Assembly (NCBI RefSeq): GCF_014336955.1
Contig: NZ_QRAI01000003.1
Span: forward strand, 124,001 to 188,000
Reading direction: 5' to 3'
From: Saccharophagus sp. K07
GTDB taxonomy: Bacteria > Pseudomonadota > Gammaproteobacteria > Pseudomonadales > Cellvibrionaceae
Length of the DNA: 64,000 bases
Both the position numbers and the translations under genes were made by a program. Within the stretch, counting starts at the first letter, position 1; each line of letters opens with the position of its first letter. The notes beneath the pieces are model-generated. The model saw nothing but the letters and a program-made list of their open reading frames with translations, was not told the DNA's origin and did not search any database. This document shows, piece after piece, positions 36,914 to 44,513 of the stretch.

Positions 36914-39900
36914 CAAACGAGCGCGATCCCAAGCAAGTCTCTCCTGACGATCAACAAGAACTTATCGACCAGGAAATTCACAAGAACGACCTCGCCTCCC
37001 TCAGCGTGCGCCGGCCGGTGCTGATTCTGGTTTTGAATTTGTTGATCGCCCTGGCGGGCTTTGCGGCTTTTTTGGCGGTCGATGTGCGCGAGCTGCCGGA
37101 TGTGGATATTCCGGTGGTGTCGGTGCGCGGCGTTCTGCCCGGTGCCTCGCCGGAAACCATGGACGCGCAGGTGACCAACATTATCGAAGGCGCGGTGGCG
37201 CGGGTGTCCGGCATCAAGAACATCCGCTCTGGCAGCGAGGAAAACAACTTCCGCACCCATATCGAATTTTTGCCCGAGGTCGACCTGGACACTGCCGCAG
37301 CGGATGTGCGCGAGGCGGTTAATCAGGCGCAGCGCAATTTGCCGCCGGATGTGGAACAGCTGGCGGTGGTGAAGGCGGACGCGGATGCTATGCCGATCAT
37401 CAATATCGCCGTCACCAGCAAAACCTACAGCGAGGAAGAGCTGACGCTGGTGATCGAAAAGGACATTGTGCCTGCCTTGATCGCCATTCCCGGTGTTGCG
37501 GATGTTCCCCTGTTCGGCCAGCGCCAGCGCGTATTGCGCATAGTACTGGACCCGCTGCGCCTGACCAGTTTTAACCTCTCGGTGGCGGAAGTGGCGGCGG
37601 TGCTGGAACTGGCGCCGCTGGATGTGCCGAGCGGCAGTTTCCGCTCGCAGGATCAGGAGCTGCTGGTGCGCACAGATGCTTCCACGGTGACGGAAGATCA
37701 GGTGCGCGACATCATCATCGCTGGCGACGTGCGCATCGGCGATGTGGCTTATGTGTCCTTCGGGCCGGAGGATGCCGAGTCGCTGGTGTACCTCAACCGC
37801 ACGCCAGTGATCGGCCTCGGCATAGTCCGCCAAGCGCAATCCAACACCATCGCCATCTCCGACGGTGTGCGCAAAGTGGTGGAGAATTTGAACCGCCGGT
37901 TCGACAACGTGGAGCTGACGATTACGGAAGACAGGGCGGTATTTATTCGCGGTTCGGTTAACGAAGTCGTCACCAGTTTGATTTATGCGATTCTGATTGT
38001 GATCGCGTCCCTGTGGTTGTTCCTCGGCTCCCTGCGCGTCACCCTGATTCCCAGCGTCACCATTCCCATCTCGCTGATTGGCACATTGGCGGCGGTTTGG
38101 ATTATGGGTTTTTCCATCAATATTCTGACCCTGCTGGCGATTGTGCTGGCGGCAGGGCTGGTGGTGGATGACGCGATTGTGGTGCTGGAAAACATTCAGC
38201 GCCGCAGAAACCTCGGCCTGGGCGTGCGCGCAGGCGCAGTGCTCGGCACCCGGCAGGTGATTTTTGCGGTGATCGCCACCACGGCTGTGCTGGTGAGCGT
38301 GTTTGTGCCGATTGCGATGCTGCCCGGCACTACCGGGCAGATGTTCCGCGAATTTGGCTTGGTGCTCGCGGCGGCTGTGGCGATTTCGTCTTTCGTAGCA
38401 CTGTCGCTGGTGCCAGCCATGACCATTCACTTTATGCCACAGGCGGAGCCGCGCCCAACGTCCCGCCTGCAGCGAATTGGCAGCCGCTGCGCTGAGTTTT
38501 ATGAGCACGCCCTCGCCCGCTGTATCGCCTTTCCCAAATTAACTTTTGCCATCTCCTTGGTGATCGCGTTAAGCGCGGCCTTTCTCTACACCAAATTGGA
38601 TAACGAACTGCTGCCGCCGGAAGATCGCAGTGTGTTGTATGTGGATGCCACAGGGCCGGACGGTGTGGGGCTGAATTACATGCAGCGCCAGGCCGATCAT
38701 ATGGAAGCGCTGCTGCAGCCGTTGGTGGACAGCGGTGAGGCGGAAGGTTTATTCACCATTGTCGGCCGTTACGACCCCAACCGCGTGCAGATCATGGTGC
38801 CGCTGAAACCTGTCGAAGAGCGCAAACGCGGTCAGCAGGAAATTATCAAAGAAGTGCAGCAGACACTCAGCCATTTGCCGGGCGTGCGCATTCGCGTGAG
38901 CAGTCCCAACAGCTTGGCGATTCGCGGTAATTCCGGCAGCGTGGAACTGGCGCTGCTCGGCAACGATTACCAAGTGCTGTACGAGGCGAGCAAACAATTT
39001 GTTGCCGCCATTGAAGATCGCCTGCCGCAGCTGCGCCAGCCGGATACTTCCTATAAGCCGACACAACCGCAATTATCCATTGCGATCGATCGCCGCCGCG
39101 CATCGGATCTCGGTATTCCGCTGAATAATATCGCCGTGACATTGCGTGCGATTGTCGACGGCTTGGACGTGGTGGACCTTAACGTCGGCGATGAAACCAT
39201 TCCGATTATTCTGCAATCCTCCAGCACTACTGTGACCTCGCCGCAGGATTTGGTGAATCTCTACGTAAAAAATACTGCTGGGCAATTAATTCCGCTGTCC
39301 AGCGTGGTGACTTTGCGCGAGGAAGCTGTCGCCGCCGAATTAAATCGCCACGCCCAACGCCGCGCCATTCAAGTAGATGCCAGCCTCGCGCCCGGTTACA
39401 CATTGGGACAAGCGGTGATGGATCTGGAAGCGCTCGCCAAAGAAGTTTTACCAGATGGCATTGGCATTTTATTTTTAGGACAAGCGCAAACGCTGAATGA
39501 AACTTCGCGCGATCTCGCTTTCACTTACGGCATTGCGCTGCTCGTTGTATTTTTGGTTTTGTGCGCACAATTCGAAGGATTTACCAGCGCCATTATTGTG
39601 ATGCTAATTGTGCCCTTCGGCGTTGCTGCGGCGATTTATGCATTATTTTTAACCGGCACGAGCATTAATCTTTATTCGCAAATTGGTTTGGTAATGTTGA
39701 TCGGCCTGATGGCGAAAAATGGAATTTTGCTCGTCGAATTTGCCGACCAATTGCGCGAGCAGGGCTACGAAATCCGCAACGCGGTACTGGAAGCCGCCAA
39801 AGTCCGCCTGCGCCCCATCACCATGACCTTACTCTCCACCGCCCTCGGCGGATTACCCTTAATTTTAAGCACCGGCCCCGGCGCCGAAGCCCGCGAAGCT

Positions 39901-40056
39901 ATCGGCTGGGTAATGTTCGGCGGCCTCGGCCTCGCCGCGATTTTTACCCTGTTTTTAACCCCGGTGGTTTATTTGGCGATTGGGCGTTTCCAAAAACCGC
40001 GATCGGTGGAAAGTTCTTTGTTGCAGAGGGAGCTGGAAGAAGCAAAAGGGAAATAA
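36910..40056 (+). CDS. RND multidrug efflux pump (HAE1 type)
   Basis: The product has 1048 residues, the usual length, with 12 transmembrane helices and two large periplasmic loops (about 60-350 and 560-880). The proton relay lies in TM4 ('LAAGLVVDDAIVVLENI', two adjacent Asp) and 'LMAKNGILLVEFADQ' in TM11 region. 'GASPETMDAQVTNIIEGAVA' near residue 75 is typical of HAE1 pumps. A polar N-terminal extension of ~35 residues precedes TM1 ('LSVRRPVLILVLNLLIALAG'). It is coupled to the adaptor gene. Substrates cannot be inferred. Confidence 0.94.
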   Translation: MTNERDPKQVSPDDQQELIDQEIHKNDLASLSVRRPVLILVLNLLIALAGFAAFLAVDVRELPDVDIPVVSVRGVLPGASPETMDAQVTNIIEGAVARVSGIKNIRSGSEENNFRTHIEFLPEVDLDTAAADVREAVNQAQRNLPPDVEQLAVVKADADAMPIINIAVTSKTYSEEELTLVIEKDIVPALIAIPGVADVPLFGQRQRVLRIVLDPLRLTSFNLSVAEVAAVLELAPLDVPSGSFRSQDQELLVRTDASTVTEDQVRDIIIAGDVRIGDVAYVSFGPEDAESLVYLNRTPVIGLGIVRQAQSNTIAISDGVRKVVENLNRRFDNVELTITEDRAVFIRGSVNEVVTSLIYAILIVIASLWLFLGSLRVTLIPSVTIPISLIGTLAAVWIMGFSINILTLLAIVLAAGLVVDDAIVVLENIQRRRNLGLGVRAGAVLGTRQVIFAVIATTAVLVSVFVPIAMLPGTTGQMFREFGLVLAAAVAISSFVALSLVPAMTIHFMPQAEPRPTSRLQRIGSRCAEFYEHALARCIAFPKLTFAISLVIALSAAFLYTKLDNELLPPEDRSVLYVDATGPDGVGLNYMQRQADHMEALLQPLVDSGEAEGLFTIVGRYDPNRVQIMVPLKPVEERKRGQQEIIKEVQQTLSHLPGVRIRVSSPNSLAIRGNSGSVELALLGNDYQVLYEASKQFVAAIEDRLPQLRQPDTSYKPTQPQLSIAIDRRRASDLGIPLNNIAVTLRAIVDGLDVVDLNVGDETIPIILQSSSTTVTSPQDLVNLYVKNTAGQLIPLSSVVTLREEAVAAELNRHAQRRAIQVDASLAPGYTLGQAVMDLEALAKEVLPDGIGILFLGQAQTLNETSRDLAFTYGIALLVVFLVLCAQFEGFTSAIIVMLIVPFGVAAAIYALFLTGTSINLYSQIGLVMLIGLMAKNGILLVEFADQLREQGYEIRNAVLEAAKVRLRPITMTLLSTALGGLPLILSTGPGAEAREAIGWVMFGGLGLAAIFTLFLTPVVYLAIGRFQKPRSVESSLLQRELEEAKGK

Positions 40057-40064
40057 AGAGCCAG

Positions 40065-40313
40065 CCCTCACCCTAACCCTCTCCCAATTGAGCGGCACGA
40101 TTCCAAATTCGAGAAATTTAGGAGCGCTCGGAATTGCACAAAATTAAAAATGAGAACGCATAACCTCCTCTCCTAGAGGAGAGGGAGTTGAAGCAAAACC
40201 ATAATTCCAAACTCGACGAGATTTAAGGAACTTGGAACTGTGCCAAATTCAGAGTGATGGTTCCTAAAAACCCCCTCTCCCTCTGGGAGAGGGCTGGGGT
40301 GAGGGCCACATTG
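40065..40313. repeat. REP-like hairpin cluster with two ~100-bp repeat units
   Basis: Three related hairpin elements lie in the gap after the RND gene. They are a half element at 40065-40090 ('ccctcaccctaaccctctccc'), a perfect 8-bp stem at 40167-40184 (CCTCTCCT/AGGAGAGG) and a perfect 9-bp stem at 40273-40293 (CCCTCTCCC/GGGAGAGGG, followed by CTGGGGTGAGGG). Between them are two diverged copies of a spacer containing 'attccaaa' and 'ggaa(t/c)tg' blocks (about 40100-40160 and 40202-40262). The layout is like a BIME. The 40057-40504 gap holds no gene. Confidence 0.7.
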
Positions 40314-40504
40314 CATGCACTAGAAAAGAAATCACCCTCATCTAAATCCTGGAAATGAGTCTATTTCAGAACTGAACACGACGGATAAAACTGCGGGCAG
40401 AAATTTTGGCAGTCTGAACCTCTGTGAACAATATACTTGCGGCGATCCCGGAAATTATTGGTGACGCTCGGAGGGACTAAATTAGATAAAGCCAAACCAT
40501 TTAT

Positions 40505-41797
40505 TTATGTAACAGGCGAATTAACCACCCACTCCACCCCCACACGCGCACCGCCAAGCGGGGAGACGCCGGCGAAGGCTTTGCCATTGTGCCATTGGAT
40601 AATTCGCCGCACTATGGCAAGGCCGAGACCTAAGCCGCGGGTTTGGGCGTTGGTGTGGTCGGTGAGGCGGATGAAGGATTGGAAAATGCGTTCGCGCTCT
40701 TGAGGTGGAATTCCGGGGCCGTCGTCGTCGACCAGGAGTTGGTATTTTTCGCCGGCCTTGCGCAAAATCACGTGAATCTGGCTTTTGGCATAGCGCTGGG
40801 CGTTGTGTAATAAATTGAGAATCACACGCTCCATCAAATACCATTCGCACACAACCAGCTCGTCGCCCAATTCATTGGTAAATTGATAGTGCAATTCTTT
40901 TTGCGTCGGAGTGGATTGCGCGCGCGAGATAAGGTGTTGAATAAATGCGTCCATGTCACCCGGCTGTAAATCCAGTTTGCCGTCGCTGTGTTCAAAACCC
41001 GCGTAGGCGAACAACTGGTTGACAAGCAAATCCATTTCCGTAACGTCTTCGCGCACGCCGGCGAGTTGTTTTTTGATTTTTTGCACATCGTCGAAATCAT
41101 TAGCCATTTCCAGGCCGAATTTCATACGCGCGAGCGGTGTGCGCAACTCGTGGGAGACTGCATAGGTCATTTCTTTATGCGAAGCGAGCAGATCGCGCAC
41201 GCGTTGGCCCATGCGATTAAACGCACTGGCGAGATCGTAAACCGCAGATGAAGGTGCAATGCGCAATTGTGGCGGCACTGCATCGGAGCCGACCAGCTTG
41301 GTTTGTTTTTCCAATTTGTCCAAATCGCGCGACAGCGGCCATACCCAGATAAAAATCACCAGGGCAATAGCGAGATAGAAAACCAATAACAACAGATTGT
41401 AAATCAGCGGGTCCGGCGCATCCGGTAATTCCTGGCGAATTCTTATGATCAGCTCACTCGGTCTTAATCGTTGGTAGAGAAAACGCGCCTCTTCGGTTTC
41501 CACCAATACAGGTTCGCCGACGCTGATTTTTTCGAATATTCGTGTGTTGGCAAAATCCTCGTAGGAGTGCAGCGATATAGGTAGGCCGATTTGCTTTTCG
41601 ATTTTTGCCAGCGCCGCTTGCCGCTCCGCTGGTGGAACCTGTGCCAGCCAGTATTCGGCTAATTGAAGCAGCTGGAGTTCGCTTTCGGTAATGCGCTCAT
41701 TCGGTGAATGATTTTGCCAAAATTGATCCAGCCCCCAGCCGACTGCGATCACCGCAACCACAATCAGGCTGTAGAGCGAAAGAAAGGCGCGGCGCAT
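40505..41797 (-). CDS. Histidine kinase, RstB-like
   Basis: The 430-residue membrane kinase has two transmembrane helices (about 5-22 and 133-153) around a small periplasmic sensor domain, a HAMP-like linker, HisKA with the acceptor His in 'YAVSHELRTPLARMKF', and HATPase_c ('NAQRYA', 'DDDGPGIPPQERERIF', 'RGLGLGLAIV'). It is the last gene of the OmpV-DUF3019-regulator-kinase run and starts eight bases after the response regulator. The gene order and sequence resemble RstAB-type systems; the signal is unknown. Confidence 0.92.
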   Translation of the reverse strand: MRRAFLSLYSLIVVAVIAVGWGLDQFWQNHSPNERITESELQLLQLAEYWLAQVPPAERQAALAKIEKQIGLPISLHSYEDFANTRIFEKISVGEPVLVETEEARFLYQRLRPSELIIRIRQELPDAPDPLIYNLLLLVFYLAIALVIFIWVWPLSRDLDKLEKQTKLVGSDAVPPQLRIAPSSAVYDLASAFNRMGQRVRDLLASHKEMTYAVSHELRTPLARMKFGLEMANDFDDVQKIKKQLAGVREDVTEMDLLVNQLFAYAGFEHSDGKLDLQPGDMDAFIQHLISRAQSTPTQKELHYQFTNELGDELVVCEWYLMERVILNLLHNAQRYAKSQIHVILRKAGEKYQLLVDDDGPGIPPQERERIFQSFIRLTDHTNAQTRGLGLGLAIVRRIIQWHNGKAFAGVSPLGGARVGVEWVVNSPVT

Positions 41798-41805
41798 GGC
41801 GAGGC

Positions 41806-42510
41806 TCAGCTAGCCTGCCATGCGTCTTCGACAAACATGTAGCCGCGGCCCCAAATGGTTTTGATGCGGAAAGGTTTTTCCGCATTGTCGCCGAGTTTTT
41901 TGCGCAGCTGGGAAATGCGCACATCGATGGTGCGATCCAGGCCGTCATAGGGGCGGGAATAAATGGTGTTGAATAAAAATTCGCGGCTCATCACCTGACC
42001 GGGCTGGCGCGCGAAGGTCAGCAATAAATCGAATTCATGGCTGGACAAATCCACCGGCTCACCGGCAAAAGTGACCGAACGCGAGTTGCAGCAGATGGAC
42101 AAATCGCCGAAGGTGAGCGTTTCTTTATCGGAATTTCCTTCCAACGCATAGCGGCGCAACAGCGCGCGCACACGCGCCAGCAATACGCGCGGTTCTGCTG
42201 GTTTGATAACGTAATCATCCGCGCCGCATTCCAGACCGAGAATCTGGTCCGCATCATCGTTGCGCGCGGTCAGCATCAAAATCGGACCGGGAAAAGTCGG
42301 GCGCACTTCGCGGCAAATCGAAATGCCGTCTTTATTCGGCAACATCACATCCAGAATCAATAATTCCGGCAGCACGTCGCTGACCGTCCGTTGTACTTTG
42401 CCGCCGTTGGTTTCCACGGTTACGGCGTATTCGCCGGTGGATTCAAGATAATCTTTTACCAAAGACGCCAGGCGCACATCGTCCTCGGCCAACAAAATGC
42501 GATGCACCAT
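41806..42510 (-). CDS. OmpR-family response regulator, RstA-like
   Basis: From ATG 42510 ('MVHRILLAEDD', GGAG upstream) the product has 234 residues. The receiver domain has the phospho-acceptor Asp in 'LLILDVMLPNKDG' and Lys in 'YVIKPAEP'. The C-terminal winged helix ('SSHEFDLLLTFARQPGQVMSREFLF', 'RTIDVRISQLRKKLGD', 'IKTIWGRGYMF') is OmpR type. Its start codon shares a base with the DUF3019 stop (TAATG). It pairs with the downstream kinase. Confidence 0.95.
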   Translation of the reverse strand: MVHRILLAEDDVRLASLVKDYLESTGEYAVTVETNGGKVQRTVSDVLPELLILDVMLPNKDGISICREVRPTFPGPILMLTARNDDADQILGLECGADDYVIKPAEPRVLLARVRALLRRYALEGNSDKETLTFGDLSICCNSRSVTFAGEPVDLSSHEFDLLLTFARQPGQVMSREFLFNTIYSRPYDGLDRTIDVRISQLRKKLGDNAEKPFRIKTIWGRGYMFVEDAWQAS

Positions 42511-42917
42511 TAGAAAAAGCTCCATGGATTGCGGCGTTGCCGCCGATATTTTTTTTGATCGTGTATGACTTCGAAGGCTTCACTGACCAGAGTGGTCTGA
42601 TTATTTTCCCGCAGCTGAAAGGTCACATTGCGCGTCGCGGAGATAATAAATTTATGCTGCCCTTCACTCGCTTCCTGCCAACAACGCAACGGTTGGTCCA
42701 TATCGCTTTGATACAAACATAAACTCATTTGCTGCTCGGCCTTCCAGCGCACTTCCAGCTGATCGTAACAGGCGTCTTCTTCTTCCGTTAAAACGCAGAG
42801 GCGGGGTTTTAGGGAAAATTGGAGCGCAGGCAACTCTGCCGCAAACGCAGCATAAGGAAAGCACAGAAATGCGATCCATCTCGCTTGAGTTCCTCTAAAA
42901 ATGGTAGATGCCCCCAA
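42510..42917 (-). CDS. DUF3019 family exported protein
   Basis: The 135-residue product has a signal peptide ('WIAFLCFPYAAFA', cleavage before 'AELPAL') and a beta-rich mature domain with four Cys residues ('LCVLTEEEDACYDQLEV', 'LCLYQ', 'LRCWQEA'). This matches DUF3019, a family usually found beside RstAB-like two-component systems and OmpV. The likely start is TTG 42917, overlapping the OmpV gene by 23 bases. It could be a periplasmic co-sensor for the kinase, but that is inference from gene linkage. Confidence 0.85.
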   Translation of the reverse strand: MGASTIFRGTQARWIAFLCFPYAAFAAELPALQFSLKPRLCVLTEEEDACYDQLEVRWKAEQQMSLCLYQSDMDQPLRCWQEASEGQHKFIISATRNVTFQLRENNQTTLVSEAFEVIHDQKKYRRQRRNPWSFF

Positions 42918-44220
42918 AGAAAATCGATTTCACCTCTTTGTCCGACATCAGCGGACTGTCATGAATACTGTTCGGCAGGCGGGAATACTGTGTCATAGCG
43001 CGCAATGACCATTTTTCCGTTAGGGGAAATTGCCAATCGAGTCGCACCATTTTTTCCACACCGGAAGAAGGCGGCGTAAAAAATAAATCCGGAAGATCGG
43101 TATCGCGCGGCCCTACGCCGTAGTAATAATCGAGAATATCGCGGCTTTTATAGTTGCCCCCCAAAGTGAGCGCCCATTTTTGTTCGCCGATATACCAAGG
43201 AAAAATCACCGCTGCTCGCACCTCGTGACCGTGGTGCACATTGGTGAAATCTTTTAATGCCTGAAAATGAAAAGTCGCGTAGCGCGTGAGGTAGGAATAT
43301 TCAAAACCGGCAAGACCAGCCATTCTGCGGCTGGCCACCGCATCTGCCTCGATTTGCTGGCGCTCTGCCTGAACATCGGATTCGCCCGTCACCCGATAGA
43401 GGTTGCCTTTTTCCAGATCGATCAAAATGGAGTTGGAATTGCGCGAGCCGTCGAATTCCAAATCGGCTCCGCCGACGCTTTCCAGGTCTTTCGGATTGGT
43501 GAACTGCACACCGTCCAAACGAATCCGATCGCCGGTGACGACACCGCGGATATCCACCACCCCTTCTTCGATATGCACGGTGATCGGATTGCCCTCGACG
43601 CCGAATAGCATTTGTCTGCCTTCGCCCAGAGCGATGTATTGATCATTGATATAGACGGCGTTCGCCTGGGAAATCTGCACACCACTGGGTTCGGATTCGG
43701 AGCCTATAGGGTTGTTTTTGGAATCCTGGGTTCCGGAAATATTCACCTGATAGCCCGCTGCCAAAGACGGCGGAGTGCTCCCAATACCAACAAAGCCGCC
43801 TGCGGTAAAACCACCGCCAGCGGTGAAATTGAAAGGGTCCCAGCGATTGAAATACATCTGATCGTAACCGGGGGTGATCAGGGCATTGAACTGGTGGCGA
43901 TCATTCTCAAAAAGGGTGAACCCCATTTCGAGGTTCTTGAGAAAAAAGCGCTCGCCGTAATAACTGATTTCCGGCAGCACTATGAGGGGGGTGTCGTCGC
44001 CCAGGTGCAGAGGGTTGCTGCGCATACCCAGACCCAGACCGACGTTGACGCGCCACTTGCCGATCTCGACGCAGTCCAGACATTCGTCCGCCTGGACCAG
44101 AGAACCGGCGACTAACAAAGCGATTGCTATGGCCGAACGTAAATGCGTCCTCAAAATCGCAACTTTCGCTACGGAAGTCGCAGCTTTCGATACGAGAGAC
44201 GTTAGGACGGGTCGTTTCAC
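42895..44220 (-). CDS. MipA/OmpV family outer-membrane protein with a large insertion
   Basis: The 441-residue product starts at GTG 44220. The signal peptide is long ('RSAIAIALLVAGSLVQADE'). The beta-barrel strands begin with 'KWRVNVGLGLGMRSNPLHLGDDTPLIV' and finish with 'SPLMSDKEVKSIFFGGIYHF', both typical of MipA/OmpV. Usual members have about 250 residues; here some 170 extra residues (about 145-310, 'YQVNISGTQDSKNNPIG' to 'EADAVASRRMAG') are inserted, probably as an extracellular or periplasmic loop domain. It leads the operon with DUF3019 and the two-component genes, so it is probably their regulated output. Confidence 0.88.
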   Translation of the reverse strand: MKRPVLTSLVSKAATSVAKVAILRTHLRSAIAIALLVAGSLVQADECLDCVEIGKWRVNVGLGLGMRSNPLHLGDDTPLIVLPEISYYGERFFLKNLEMGFTLFENDRHQFNALITPGYDQMYFNRWDPFNFTAGGGFTAGGFVGIGSTPPSLAAGYQVNISGTQDSKNNPIGSESEPSGVQISQANAVYINDQYIALGEGRQMLFGVEGNPITVHIEEGVVDIRGVVTGDRIRLDGVQFTNPKDLESVGGADLEFDGSRNSNSILIDLEKGNLYRVTGESDVQAERQQIEADAVASRRMAGLAGFEYSYLTRYATFHFQALKDFTNVHHGHEVRAAVIFPWYIGEQKWALTLGGNYKSRDILDYYYGVGPRDTDLPDLFFTPPSSGVEKMVRLDWQFPLTEKWSLRAMTQYSRLPNSIHDSPLMSDKEVKSIFFGGIYHF

Positions 44221-44430
44221 AGTTTGCCTTTAAATCGCTATATCACAAGCATTAGCTGATGGCCTCATTCTAGCGGCAGGACCGCCTGGGAACCTAGTAA
44301 CCAAACGCTTCTCTTACACTTCTTTACAGGGGTCCATCAGGAAACTAAGCGCAACGTCACATTCGGCGCACACCCCGCGCCAAGTGGGCCTTGGTCGCGC
44401 GCGCAGGATAATGCAGCTAGAATGGATACT

Positions 44431-44458
44431 TTGGACCATTTTAAAACGGCTGTATGAC
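44431..44458 (+). promoter_or_regulatory. Candidate sigma-70 promoter of the first GH3 gene
   Basis: TTGGAC (44431-44436) and TATGAC (44453-44458) are separated by 16 bases and lie about 56 bases before the start codon. It is the best promoter-like pair in the 293-base gap. Confidence 0.4.
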
Positions 44459-44513
44459 ACTCCTGGTGGCCAACCAGGATCTACCTATTCTAATAACGAG
44501 GCTTTGTTCCGCG

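Noticed and set aside
36847..38508. 553-codon minus-strand frame opposite the RND pump
   Set aside because: His/Arg/Gln-rich composition typical of antisense frames in GC-rich genes; no start context or family match.
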